Origin: Helicoverpa zea
Lineage: Eukaryota > Arthropoda > Insecta > Lepidoptera > Noctuidae
DNA length: 64,000 bases
Reading direction: 5' to 3'
Assembly (NCBI RefSeq): GCF_022581195.2
Contig: NC_061469.1
Coordinates: 7,062,501-7,126,500, forward strand
Part shown: positions 24,701-36,279 of the stretch, piece after piece
How the letters are laid out: the number at the start of each line of letters is the position of its first letter
Position numbering within the stretch: position 1 is the first letter of the stretch
Program-made: the position numbers and the translations under genes
The notes under the pieces: model-generated
What the model saw: the letters and a program-made list of their open reading frames with translations, nothing else
Told to the model about the DNA's origin: nothing
Databases searched by the model: none

Positions 24701-25012
24701 GATCTGAAAGCCGCGCGGATCGATCGATCATAAAGTTAAGCAACGCCTGGCGCATTCGGTCCGTTTATGAGTGACCATCGACAAGTTCTTCCGTGTCTCG
24801 AAAAGTACGATAAACTTAAGATCTGGCTGTCATTTGAACATCTTTGGCAGCCGTTACGGGCAGTCTGACAACCAGTTTTACCAAGGGGTATTGGGTTGCC
24901 CGGCTAACTGGGTTGAAGAGGGTTGATAGGCAAGTTAATCCTTGTACATTGGTACTCAGCTGCATCCGGTTAGACTGGAAGCCGACCCTAAAGGTAAAAA
25001 GCAAAGGCTAGG
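24700..25012 (+). mobile_element. 5S rRNA-derived SINE (SINE3 type)
   Basis: The head carries AAAGTTAAGCAACGCCTGGC and TTTATGAGTGACCATCGAC, which resemble the 3' half of 5S rRNA, including its internal promoter region. The body follows: ATCTTTGGCAGCCGTTACGG, TATTGGGTTGCCCGGCTAAC, then GGTTAGACTGGAAGCCGACC. This is the fullest copy of the family in the window. Confidence 0.75.
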
Positions 25013-25214
25013 TAGATGATGTTGACACATCACGATTAACAGATTGCCATCAAGTAGCGTTACATATGTATATCGGGCTAAATTAAAATACGATCGTAAA
25101 AGGATTGCCTTATTGCTTCTTTAAAAACGCCTGAATTGAACTGCATTTTAATTTGTTATGAGTTTTATCGCCTGAAAGTTTACGTAGAAAGAGAAATAAT
25201 AGCTTCCTGTTACT

Positions 25215-25405
25215 ATTTCGAACTAGCAGTTTTTCCACTGTTTCACTTACGTCCCGTGGTTGCTTCTGACCGTTCCAAGATAAAATATACTCTATGTTCC
25301 TCGTGAAGAGTGTAGCTTTTCAACAGTAAAGTCGGTCTACTAGTTTTTGGGTGTATCCACAAACAAACAAAAATACAAATATTTCCTTTATAATATTAGT
25401 ATGTG
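25215..25405 (+). repeat. Fragment of a common repeat family
   Basis: The phrases CACGTCCCGTGG-like, TAAAATATACTCTATG, TTTTTGGGTGTATCC and TTCCTTTATAATATTAGTAT form the 3' end of a widespread moth repeat. Related fragments lie at 12255-12410 and 14826-14990. Confidence 0.55.
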
Positions 25406-25524
25406 TATGTATGGATTAAATAAGTATGTCGCTTTTTATGTATATCTAACAAAATCAAACAATAACAAATCTTCTGTCTTAAGAGCAATTACGATCCTCA
25501 ACATTAAAACCAAGGGGTAAGGAA

Positions 25525-25770
25525 CTATGAGCAGAGATGCCATGATGCCAGGTAGGACAGGTCCCTTCTAGGTCAAATTCGTACGTATCATACGGACATA
25601 ACTAAAACGATCAGTTACGAGTAGAGAAACAAGGCGTTCGGGTTCTTGAAATATCTGTCAACGATTCCAAAGCGAGCGGGTACCAAGTCTTTCTAATAAG
25701 CGCATTTTGGCGAGCTATTTTTTTTTTTTCGTTATAGCGTCTCTGATAGTCATTTTGTTCTACATCTGGT
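25525..25770 (+). repeat. Dispersed repeat, copy 2
   Basis: This matches 6190-6490 in ordered phrases (GAGCAGAGATGCCATGATGC, TTCTAGGTCAAATTCGTACG, CAGTTACGAGTAGAGAAAC, GCATTTTGGCGAGCTA). The family is not recognised. Confidence 0.5.
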
Positions 25771-26693
25771 CTGGTGACGTTGACGCCACGATCTTAACTA
25801 ATATCCAAAGCGTATACGCCGCGTACTACGCTGTGTGCGGAGTGCCTAAATGTCTGAATGGTAGACAAGAAGTATATAGTCGGCGGAGTATTTGTATTGG
25901 CTCACGGCTCGGTGAATAGGGTATAACAGCATGCAAAAAATTACCTCTGATCGATTTTAAATTAATATAATAAATAAAAAGATAATTATGGAGAGAAACA
26001 TTAAATTCTTAAACAATTTCCTTTTTTTATGTCTTTGGACACATTTGCTGAGCTGTTATTAATTTTAAGACATGCTTTGACAAATCCGAAAACAATAATG
26101 AGGAAGGGCATTGGTCTTGAAGTAAAAGGTAAAATATGCTGCTATATTTTATTGTGTTCAAGTAATGATATTCTATAATAGACCATTAGGTTCTTAGAAA
26201 ATCTGTCTATCAAAAATTGAATTCCGATGAGATTGACGCATCTCACGCATCGATCTTTAGCGCCATAGCACATACGTCACGCCCGCTTACTAGTGAGTGC
26301 AGACAGTATACGGAAAGTGGGCGTCGTATATACGTCTGCATTAGGACCTGTCGAATTAAACGTTTTATTTTCTTAAACACACGTTCGTAGGTACTTATAT
26401 TAGGCACGACATCGATTTTTACGAGAACTGTAATCGTAAACCTCGATTATGGTAAAGAATTAAATATATGTTTACAATGACATTAATAATTTCAAGGTTT
26501 GGAAACAACGGGAAACCGAAGCCAACGAAAACTAGTTGCATTTGGCAAACAGAGAATCATTTTTATGATCAGAACTAATATTCTCGGAAAAAGATACAAA
26601 ATAGTGCCTGCAGAATTTGTAGACATCGACAGTGTCAGGAAACAGAAAATGACTAAAAATATTATAATTTTGCTAAAGTTTTCGTATCCAAAA

Positions 26694-26940
26694 ATGTGTA
26701 AAACGGTACAAGACTTCGCTGCTCGTCTGTCACCAGGCTGTATCTTATTAATCGTGTCGTGATAGTTAGGCAGTTGAATTTTTCACAGATGATGTATTAC
26801 TGTTGCCGCTATAGCAAAATCAGAATAAAATAAATATTTAAGGTGGCTCCCATACAACAATCGTGAGATTTTTGCTCGTTTAACAGATGTTGTACGTAAC
26901 CCTTCTAATGAGCCCGATTCACACTTGGTTGGTTTTTCTT
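26694..26940 (+). repeat. Dispersed repeat family, copy 2
   Basis: This contains TCTGTCACCAGGCTGTATCT, TTTTTCACAGATGATGTATT, GGCTCCCATACAACAATCG and a GTACGTAACCCTTC terminus-like phrase, in the same order as the copies at 18560 and 30503. Confidence 0.65.
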
Positions 26941-27425
26941 TAAAATAATATGAACACTGAACTGATCTAACGGGAAAATTTACTTTTATTCATGAAACAA
27001 ATATATGATTCATACTCACAGAGTGATACTCTTTTATATTTACCTTCTCTAAGAAAGTACTTAAACATAAGAGGCGGAGATATCGTATGTTTTCAGTAGT
27101 TTTGCTTCCATTAGTTGGTGCTGACTGGTATTTTTAATTTTCAGAAAGATTTTTTGACGGTTTTGGATAAGCCAAGCATAAATCAAATCCAATCGGATTT
27201 TTTTTTTAAATAATGAATGAAAAACAAAATGGTTGCCTAACAGCTTTTAAAGGACAATGCAAGTAAATTCCCCTAGAGACTCGTTGAAAATTGCTTACAT
27301 GACTAGAAATGTCGTACTGTAATTGAGGTAAAGAAAGGAAATACGTAAGACGATAATACGCATTTGTTTTAAATTATAATTCAATGCAGTAAAGAAATCA
27401 AACTCCAGTCTTCGAAGTTTGTCCA

Positions 27426-27772
27426 GGGGCCCGATTCTCCTAATTTTACTTAACTAACATACGATTCACATTCGACTGAGATCCAATCACGAGACTCAAT
27501 TACGATTGAAGCGTATGTGTCATTCCGCTATTAACGTTTTTATCCGTTTCTGTAATTCAATAATTAATCATATTGTCTGCAATTAATTTACGATTGCAAT
27601 ATGATTGTAGAGCAAACTACCGTATAGACCAAATGGCAGACCAATCGATTTGTCTTATATTAGTAGCAGAATTACGATTGGTCTTATATTAGTAGCAGAA
27701 TTCCGATATGGTTAAAACTGCTATTGCGATTCAATTTCTATTCAATTTTGACATTATTAACTTCCCAGTCCA
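27426..27772. mobile_element. MITE family 'GGGCCCGATT', copy 1 (right end lost)
   Basis: It starts GGGGCCCGATTCTCCTAATT and follows the family through ACATACGATTCACATTCGAC, AAGCGTATGTG and GACCAATCG to TTTTGACATTATTAACTT. It breaks off before the terminal AGGAGAATCGGGCCCC. Other copies are at 30606-31090, 41791-42172 and 48076-48756. Confidence 0.8.
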
Positions 27773-29136
27773 GTGACAATTTGAATAAAATAATACTGTT
27801 CCGGTAACTGAATATTTGATCAGTTTTTAATTATATTACTTACCGCCAATGAATGAATATACATAATTGAGAAGGAAGTTTCACTTACATTCGAACTTTT
27901 GTCATGACGACAAGTGCGGAATCATCTACGAGATAACCCAAGAGTAATTAAATATGGAGCACGTGTATGGAGACATCAAAGAAAAAAACAATTTATGTGA
28001 CCTTGATTGTCTCATGACAGGGACAAGAGATGAGGCTTATAAGTTTAGGACGTGGTGATCAACGCAAATTCCGTCCACCTCGATTAAATACAATCGCATT
28101 GTAACTCATCATTATACTTCCGATATTCCGTATATCAGGATGTTACCTGCTCAATAAACTTAGTAATTCGTCCTACATTTTATCTCATGTTAATCGTACT
28201 TCTATTCATTCACTATTTATTCCAGACCATGTCGAGATCGTTGCCAAATCTTAAATACAAATTGTTGTCGTTTTAATTAAGTACATAATAACTAAGTAAA
28301 TTATTATGTATTACATGTTTTGAACATTTCCAAAAAAAAATAATGTAGGTACCTATGTCAGTATTGAGTTTCATGGAAATGAAATGGTAGGCAGCTAAGA
28401 ACGGCGAATTGAAATGGATGTAAAATAAGACAAGTAGGTATACCGAGAGAGCAACGACCTTGCTTATGATTTTGTATGTCGACAAATAATGTGATAGTTA
28501 ATGAAATTATGTGCAAATATTAGAAGACCTGCAAAGCTAAACACTTACTACCTGTATCTACTTAATACAAATACCTAGCAGATTTATACCAATATCACTA
28601 GAATAAATTGGTCGCCATAGGTACTCAGTGAACGTAAAGAATGAATCCTACAAGGCTACATAAGACAGCACAAAGAATGAAAGCACGTCGTCCAATGGAA
28701 GGGTAGTTTAAGGCGAACCAAAACATTTTAACCCCTTTAGATATAAATAAACTTAAAATTTTAAATCAACAATGTTACTTCATAGTAGGCAGGAACCTAT
28801 TTACATAATTAGGAAAAGGTTATCAATCGACTGCGAAATTCTATTTTATTTTGCAGGTGCTATAGATAATAATAATAACTGAAGAGGAAAAAATAACTGG
28901 TTTTAGACACCGGGCTTAAAAGACATAGTAATCATTAAAAATACTTAAATAAACACATAGACCATTCAACGAAACAGTCCCTTTTACATTATAGTCGGTT
29001 AGTGTTTATATTCAAACGCCCACACACGACTTTCGAGGAGTGATCGAAACTTCGAATATCCGGTACAGGGATTCAATTTATTTATGAAAAGACTCAGTAG
29101 TATCTGGAAATAAGAAGATTATGAAGTATATATTAC

Positions 29137-29219
29137 CGTTTGAAGTGCTCCCTTATTCGGTCTTCTCGAATGTTATCGGGTAAATTTCCAACCCACAGGT
29201 GCCGAGTCTCTCTAACCAT
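29137..29219 (-). CDS. spen: Split ends (Spen) coding exon 1: start codon and first half of RRM1
   Basis: The exon begins at ATG (29219-29217) in the context GCAAGATGG and encodes MVRETRHLWVGNLPDNIRED followed by RIREHFK plus two bases of an Arg codon. It stops at the donor GTAATA. MVRETRHLWVGNLP is the highly conserved N-terminus of Split ends/SHARP, and LWVGNL is the RNP2 strand of RRM1. The two leftover bases (CG) join the first base of the exon at 1985 to give Arg-Tyr-Gly-Arg, restoring the RRM. It is 83 bp long and too short for a simple ORF scan. The start is chosen because it matches the family N-terminus exactly. Confidence 0.95.
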
Positions 29220-29560
29220 CTTGCTTCGAACTCCACATTAGGAATCATTACCCGTTCGCGTCACTACGTGGCATAAATCAATTTTGCACACAATTGTGAT
29301 TCACACATTTTGATTAAATCACTATAAATTAACCATAAACATTGTACAGCCCACGAGTTGCACTTTTTGATAAAACAACACTATCTTTCACTTCACGACA
29401 TTCGATAATCTCATCACAAAATCCACTTCACTATAAACACACCACGTAATAGACGCGAGCGTACTCTTCGCGGCTCTCGAATTGACAGTGAAGCCAGCTT
29501 CGACGCGAGTTTGCCGATAAGCTCCGCCTTCTGACCGCTGCCGCGCAAAGTGGAGTAGGG
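29220..29560 (-). promoter_or_regulatory. spen: spen 5' leader and probable promoter
   Basis: On the minus strand a GC-rich block at about 29440-29560 (GCGGCAGCGGTCAGAAGG..., GACGCGAG..., GCCGCGAAGAGTACGC) is followed by about 220 nt of leader leading to the spen ATG at 29219. The leader has several upstream ATGs, for example near 29405, suggesting uORF-type control. No TATA box was seen, as often in housekeeping insect promoters. The exact start site is not determined. Confidence 0.5.
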
Positions 29561-30284
29561 TGCCTAGTCGCTTCTAAAATAATACCCAATTTTCAGCTTT
29601 TTATTTCAGTTTCTGCATAGTCCAATAAATAGCAAATAAATGTTTAATGTTTATTTAATTAAAATAATTTACATAAAAAACTTGTGTAGCAGTAAATCCT
29701 CTTGAAATACAAAGGCACCTGTGGTTTCCTTCGTAAATCCTTAAAATTCAATAAAAATTGTAACATCAACAGACCCTAGATAATTTATCACATAAATATC
29801 AGATATTTATTCAAACAAATGACATTCTGTAAAGAAATAAAAATAAACAAAATTAGAAACAAACATGTTGATGCAGCGGTCCGCTGGCCAGCTTTCCCCG
29901 AGTCGGTTGTTCTTCTCTTTCAGATTACGTGTATCGTTCTCGTTTTAACTTATGGGTGAAAAACATCGGTGTTGCAACTGAAGGAAAAATACATTGCTCT
30001 AAGCTGATTAAATCATATCACCTAGACCCTTTTATTTGATTCAAGATTGAAAAGTTGGATGCATTTTTTTAAGTTAAGCGCCTAATACACGATAAATCAA
30101 ATTGTGCAACATTGCGTAATGTGCATTTTTTTTATCAGTTTGTATGATTAACAATAATAATATATTAAGCGACTAACATTTTGAAAGTTTAGTTTTCAGG
30201 AACTTGTTAGATGGCGTTGCATCTAAAAAACATTTCGATGAGCTCTTTAGCTGGGCTCCTATAATCTGTGGCATGGTTCAATAA
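29561..30284. other. Intergenic sequence upstream of spen
   Basis: This is AT-rich sequence with no recognised gene. A GC-richer patch at 29870-29960 ends in a CTCTTTCAG acceptor-like site, but no supported exon follows. Confidence 0.45.
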
Positions 30285-30425
30285 AGTTACAGATACCGGC
30301 ACGGATATTGGGCTCTCGGCGGAAGAGTGGGGATCGCTTTGCGCACCCGTACGCATAAGGCAATAAGGCAGTAAATCGCTTCTGCGCAGGTGAAGGTCAT
30401 GGCTCGATATCCGTGCCGATAACTG
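30285..30425. mobile_element. Small TIR element
   Basis: GATACCGGCACGGATATTGG on the left is mirrored by CTCGATATCCGTGCCGATAA on the right, giving about 140 bp with imperfect 25-bp arms. The CGGCACGG core recurs at the ends of the hairpin element at 39036-39165, so the two may be related. Confidence 0.6.
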
Positions 30426-30502
30426 TACAGATATTGCACGAATTTATTTCAAGATCATCATAATATTCTGGCCGACCTCTTTTCTCCTTTTATTACATTT
30501 TT

Positions 30503-31273
30503 AGGGTTCCGTACCCAAAGTGTAAAACGGGACCCTATTGTTTTCACTTCTCCGTCCGTCCGTCCGTCCGTCTGTCACCAGGCTGTATCTCATGAACCAT
30601 GACAAGGGCCCGATTCTCCTAAGTTAATAATGTCAAAATCGAATAGAAATCGAATCGCAATATGATCGCAATAGCAGTTTTAACCATATCGGGCTTTCTG
30701 CTACTAATATAAGACCAATCGTATTCCAACGACATTCGATTGGTTTGCGATTGGTCTGCTATTTTGGTGATTTTTGTCTATACGATAGTTTGCTCTACAA
30801 TCATATTGCAATAGTTAATCATTTAGAATCAGGTTCAGCTGAATCCGGTTAGACTGGAAGCCGACCACAACATAGTTTGGGAAAAAGGCTCGGAGGATGA
30901 TGAGTTAATCATTTGCAGACAAAATGATTAATTATTGAATTACAGAAAAGGATAAAAACGTTTATTTCAAAGAAAAAATAGCGGAATGCCACATACGCTT
31001 CAATCGTAATCGAGTCGGGATTGGATCTCAGTCGAACCGAGTCGAACGTGAATCGTATGTCGCTTAAGTAAAATTAGGTCATCGGGCCCCAGTTAGAGTT
31101 GAAATTTTCGTAGATGATGTATTTCTGTTGCCGCTATAACAACAAATACTGAAAACTGGAATCAAATAAATATTTTGGGGGGCTCCCATACAACAAACAA
31201 GATTTTTTTGCTCATTTTTGCTCTGGTACGGAACCCTTCGAGCGCGAGTCCGACTCGCACTTGTCTGGTTTTT
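30503..31273 (+). repeat. Dispersed repeat family, copy 3, interrupted by a MITE
   Basis: It begins TAGGGTTCCGTACCCAAAGT and proceeds through TCCGTCCGTCCGTCCG and CAGGCTGTATCTCATGAACC. It is broken at 30606 by a GGGCCCGATT element and resumes at 31091 with GTTGAAATTTTCGTAGATGA. It ends GGTACGGAACCCTTCGAGCG and CCGACTCGCACTTGTCTGG. Confidence 0.75.
30606..31090. mobile_element. MITE family 'GGGCCCGATT', copy 2 (inverted, with a nested insertion)
   Basis: The ends are GGGCCCGATTCTCCTAAGTT and ATTAGGTCATCGGGCCCC, and the copy is inverted relative to the others. It contains about 77 bp of a 5S-type SINE tail at about 30829-30905 (GGTTAGACTGGAAGCCGACC, GGCTCGGAGGATGATGA). Three layers are therefore nested: SINE tail in MITE in dispersed repeat. 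Confidence 0.8.
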
Positions 31274-31749
31274 TACTCACCTGTCGTTTTTTGAAGTTTT
31301 CTGTGATTGGTCAGGATGGAACCAAAAAGTGAATCTTAAATCTGTTCGGATAAAAGACAACAAATCAACATCAGTAGAAGATTCCGATATTGGGAACTTC
31401 ATATCTTCCGACAATGATCGGCGATCCAGAATTTGTGCGGCCAGACTAATACTAACCAGTATTAGTTCTACGGAGGAAGAAATTGATGGACCTGATGTGA
31501 GTACCTACATCATTTATACAAGCTCATGGAAGAACTAGACGAGGCTCGCGGGGAGTGTCTCGTGGCTAGTCAAGAGGAAGGTCGCATGGCTGTATACGTA
31601 ACAGCACCAGCAGCTGAATATACAGGTAATAATATCAGTATCCAATACCTTCAACTATGTATGAGGACTGTTTATTACTAACTTATTCAATAGTCTGGTA
31701 TGTTTGCACCTGTCTAGGTAAACGGCAACAACAAAATTACAAAACAAGG

Positions 31750-31936
31750 TGTATTGTACGCTCATTTTATTATGTTAATCGACTCGCCAACGCACCACCA
31801 CACAGGTCGACAGTCTGACAACGACTGACTCCCCACCGCTCGATCCGGTATTTATAACCGAGTGACGTATGCGCACGAGGCGTCATAATAATGACATAAC
31901 CTATACAATGATGCACATGTACCTGCATACACTACA
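31750..31936 (-). repeat. 3' LTR (element reads on the minus strand)
   Basis: The LTR reads TGTAGTGTATGC... to ...GTACAATACA on the element's strand, with TG...CA ends. By eye it is identical over all 187 bases to the copy at 38300-38486. On the element's strand the polypurine tract lies directly upstream. Confidence 0.88.
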
Positions 31937-32587
31937 TCTCTCCCTTGTTGTTTTGATTTTAACCTTATTTCAAAAAGTACAACAATCAAACTCATAAATA
32001 TTTTGGTAATTTCTTAAAGATCTATCAAACACCTGCAGCACAACAAAACCACGCTATCAGATCAGTCCACCGATCACACTGCCATCAAACTGATTTACTT
32101 TGTTCCGTTTCCATTTCATTTCCCTTTCCATTTAAGGAGACGACAGATATCGGTGATACTGCGGGACACTACATCCCTTCCCTTGTGAAATAAACATAAA
32201 TAAAAATCCGTCCCTTTGCAGACGGTAACATACCAGCATCTGCTTCAGGCTCAACAAGACAAATTCGTAGCAGTGATATCAGGCCGGCAAGTTTAACTTC
32301 AGGTTTTGTAGCCGCTGTTCCGGCCCTGTATTATATCTACACTAGAGATGATCCGTCCATTTGGCAGACATCCCGCCAATCAGTCCATGTGAAATCAAGC
32401 AAATCTCAAATATTGCTGTACCTTCAGATAATGAGCACTCATCTTGCTTGGTTCGACTTCACTTAAAACTGATACAGAATGCATTGTTCCAAGGTAAAAG
32501 ATCGGCATTAGGGTACCTCATCAATGCTTTTCACTCATTTAAAACCGTACGAGCCGTACGAGGAAAGTAATCACATAAGATCGTCCC

Positions 32588-32751
32588 AATTGAATGGTGA
32601 CCTAGATGGACTGTTTCCAATTTGATGATGACCATATACTTTGTCACCCATTTAATGGTGACCACATACTTTGTCTCCAATTTAATGGTGACTCCATACT
32701 TTGTCACCCATTTAATGGTGACCACATACTTTGTCTCCAATTTAATGGTTT
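32588..32751. repeat. Minisatellite, 30-bp unit, about five copies
   Basis: The phrase CATACTTTGTC(A/T)CC(C/A)ATTTAATGGTGAC repeats every 30 bp. The unit length is a multiple of three, so both strands show open frames that are artefacts of the repeat. Confidence 0.85.
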
Positions 32752-34379
32752 AAATTGTAGTTCTATGTACGAGTTAAGTACTTTGTGTGCCTTGTAAGCA
32801 AGAGAATGCTAACTCAACTAATTTTGGTAATATGTAGTTTTTAATTTGAGAGTGGAATATCAAAGCCTATCATTATCTCAGCAATGTAACAAACAATCTG
32901 GTCTTCAACCCTATTGATCAGCGCTGGTACTTTGCACGTTTCTGCTAGTACACTCGCTGAAATTCATAATACCCTACATCAATGTATGTCCAATATCTAG
33001 TCAAGAAACTGTAAGCTTCTTAGCATTCAACACCCAACATATGAATACCTTACTGCATATAATAGTGCGATAGGAATACTTATATTTCGGTTAGGCATCC
33101 AAGAACACTATTATCACCGGACATTGCGTTCTGTAATGTTTGTTTGCTTTTCCTAATGTGGTTTTCAAAAATTTAAGTAGTCAAAGAATTATTATGCTTT
33201 GATGGTAAGCTTTTTAGTTTCATGGTTACATATTGATTATAACGAAGGTGTAAAGTAACATTACGAATCAGATTTTAACTAATTAGAACCATATTATGCA
33301 ACGAACGCACTTTAACAGGTGTCACTAACTTTGCACTATATATTTTGAAGCTGTGACATTCTGCATCACCATAAAATAGAAGAGTCCCTGACCCTCAACT
33401 CATGCTCTTCTTCCTTTCAACAAGGTGACAGCAGCTCACAAACAGTTTTCTAGTCGATGCAATTTTCCTTTTGCAAAACAACCGCTAACCTTTCTAAAAC
33501 ATTTGTCTACACATAGATAAATGTGGGATTCTAATTCTATATCTCAATTTCATGACCGCGTATAGGTAACGTAATATTTTTTTTTTTTTTTTTTTTATGT
33601 AAGTATAGTTGGCTGCATAAGTATGTTTATAGTTTCGTTCAAAAGCGCTTACCCTTTATTGCAGCTGACTTTATCTACGTTGTTTTAGTTAGACAACCAG
33701 AATATAAAAATATTATTATCTTTTATAGGGACAGCACCCAAGTAAATTTTTAAACGATTTGGTGACTAAGGGCAATTTTACTTCCTATACTTTAAGGAAC
33801 ACTTACTCAGATTATATATTGCAGTAGGACTTAGGAACTTAATAATATTTTAGTTATTATTAACCAAATGTCGACGCAACTGTGTAGTTTAATTAGCACA
33901 AAAGAGTAATAAATGTCGATAAATGTAAATAGTGATAAAGTTCTTTACCTCTCGTGCGAGTCCAATTGTCTTACGGTAACCTAAGATTGGTGTTCTAAGA
34001 TCAATTATTATTTTGTTGGACACAAGACATTATTTTGTTAATAGATATCCATCCCACCACCCATATGGATCTTATCTTATGGGATGGGTTGAGGAAATTA
34101 CACAACTTTATATTACAAGTAGGTGTGCACTTCAAGAATATATTAATGTGATGATTTATTAACTTGAGATCAATAAATGGATTCTATTTCATATACGTTC
34201 ATATATGGTTATGTTATTCGCCCCTATGGAAGCATATTCTTCCACAACTCTCAATGTACTTATACTGCTTATTGGTACTGCAATACTGTAAAACATAATT
34301 TGCAAATAACAATATTATAATGAGGGCCACTTTGTTAAACTATTTGTAAACACCAATGTAAATCAATAAAAAAGAGGCT

Positions 34380-35755
34380 ACCCAACTAACAATTTAACGT
34401 CGTTTAAAAGTTTAATAAACGTTATCTTAATTCCATCGATCGTAATACCTAAGTCGCACTTACGTTATAATAACGTTTACTAAACGCGAAAATGGCCCCA
34501 GTTATATGACCAACATTGTCGTATAACGGACATACAAAAGTCACAAGCTGACTTCGTTAAGTCATTCAAAAGTCGTATGAACGTTATGGCATTACCACTT
34601 TCGTCGCGCAGAAGTCGCATCATAACTTTACAACGGCTTGTTTGTTGTATTGTCGTCATAAGGGCGTTTTTTAATGATTAAAACGTTTTATTTGAGTCAA
34701 GGAACAACACCTGTAAAACTTATTCATTTTTCTTGATAGTGACACGGGGTTTGTGGTTTTGTAATAAAAAATTACAAGGAAATAAAGGGTGTTGAGTGTT
34801 ATTTAACTTATATTTATATATCTCGCTAATAAATGTATCTGTCTCTCATGCCGTTTAGTTCGACTTGGTATTAAAGTTTTATGATACTATACCTAAATGT
34901 ATTTATTTCAGATTTTCATGCCCCCTCGCAATTTTGTGTTTTAAGGATTATATTTTTATTAATAAAAATATTTTTATTTCTAAAAATGTAGGACATTGTT
35001 GCTTTTGTCACACACCTATCTCTTTACGACGTTTTAAAGACATAAAGTCGTATTAAGGTTATTTCAAGACCATGCAATACGCCATGACAGCTAGTTATCC
35101 AAGGATCCATTAAGGAAATCTCGATTTACTTTCCTTTTGAAAGTTCCACTACGTTTAAGTCTACTCCACATTTTTTTTTGCTTCAATTTTTCGTAGTAAA
35201 CTTAATTAAATATTCCGTAAATAGAGCGGACTAGCCGTTTTACAGTCAAAACTGACTTAAATGCGACTACAAGTTTGATTAAAGTTAGGGCATGACATTA
35301 AACGTACATCATGTAATATATATGTTATATTTGAGTATTAAATAAACAACCAAGTCATTTAAGAGTCTCCAATTGACCGCTGTAAAACAGGATCGTGATC
35401 GTTATATAAACGTCACTGTGAAAACGTTTATACAACTGCTACATTACATAGATGTCATATAAAGGTTTTCAAAGACCTAATTTGGTCAGTTCAAAACGTT
35501 TAATAGACTATAACGTTAGTGTGACTATTGCGTTGTCGTAAAAACGTTTTAGCTAAGACTGTAATATAACGTCGTTTAGTTTAGTCTTATCAACGTTGCT
35601 AAGACCAGCTTATTATGACATATTCGTCGCACCACTAATAAGTTAAATCAAAGACGTCTACAGGACCTAGTAGTCATCTCACTATCATTATAAGACTGCT
35701 ATCCAACTTTATGTCGTATAAGTTAAACCTTATATGACGTTTTTGTTTGTTGGGT
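34380..35755. mobile_element. 1.4-kb TIR element inside the LTR element
   Basis: The left end ACCCAACTAACAATTTAACG and the right end TTTTTGTTTGTTGGGT are inverted repeats (ACCCAAC(T/A)AACAA). The interior is unusual, with dozens of scattered ACGTT/AACGT words (for example TTATAATAACGTTTACTAAA). No transposase was recognised and no target duplication was established. Confidence 0.6.
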
Positions 35756-35965
35756 AAGATACCAATTAAAATTCATTCAAGCCTGAATCTTGAAGGTTTT
35801 AAAAGCACACGCAATCATCAACTTTTGAGAACTTGATTGCAACAATCATCCATGAGCTAATCATCATTAGACAGTTCCCAGAGTAAGTATCTACATTGGA
35901 ACTCCTTCCAGGTATCATCCTTAAAAGATTTTTTGTCACAGATGAGAAGGCCCAGTTGGGTAAAT

Positions 35966-36279
35966 GATGATGATGTCCTCCTAGCCGATTATCGGCTACG
36001 GCGGCTGTACTCACGTAAGGGGATTAGCCAACTGCGCAGGACATATTATAGTGCACAAGCATTTGCGCAGACACAGGTGCACTCACTGTTCCTTCACTCT
36101 CATAACCCGATGGGACGGCAATCCGACACGACCGGAAAGAGATCAGGCGCAGGACCGACATTTACGTGCTTTCCGATGCACGGGTGTATCAATCACCAAC
36201 TTCCAGGCCCGACCCGGGAATCGAACCCGAGACCTCGTGCTCAGCAGCCGCGCTTGCGACAGCTAGACCAACGAGGCAG
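35966..36279 (-). mobile_element. tRNA-derived SINE, second family
   Basis: On the minus strand the head reads CTGCCTCGTTGGTCTAGCTG (box A region) and GTCTCGGGTTCGATTCCCGG (box B). It runs through GCACCTGTGTCTGCGCAAAT to a tail of ATCATCATC near 35970. It differs from the SINE at 9905 in body sequence. The open frames on the plus strand here are its antisense shadow. Confidence 0.85.

Larger units (their letters stand above)
1986..29136 (-). other. spen: spen first coding intron, about 27 kb
   Basis: The donor GTAATA at 29136-29131 and the acceptor CACAG at 1988-1986 define this intron. Joining its ends restores the RRM1 sequence without a gap (HFKR then YGRV), so no coding exon of spen is missing inside. 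The intron is mostly transposon debris, itemised below. Stretches in which I recognise nothing include 2710-4050, 5140-6180, 9280-9900, 10205-11400, 19040-20840, 22485-24700, 25935-26690 and 27775-29130, apart from AT-rich sequence and shards of common repeats. Confidence 0.85.

Noticed and set aside
24715..24780. Candidate 5S rRNA gene
   Set aside because: Only a diverged part of 5S is present and it runs into a dispersed repeat body, so it is a SINE head.
32531..32797. Overlapping frames on both strands with repeated peptides
   Set aside because: They are products of the 30-bp minisatellite.
36200..36279. Candidate tRNA gene on the minus strand
   Set aside because: It is the head of a tRNA-derived SINE ending in (ATC)n, without a clean acceptor stem.
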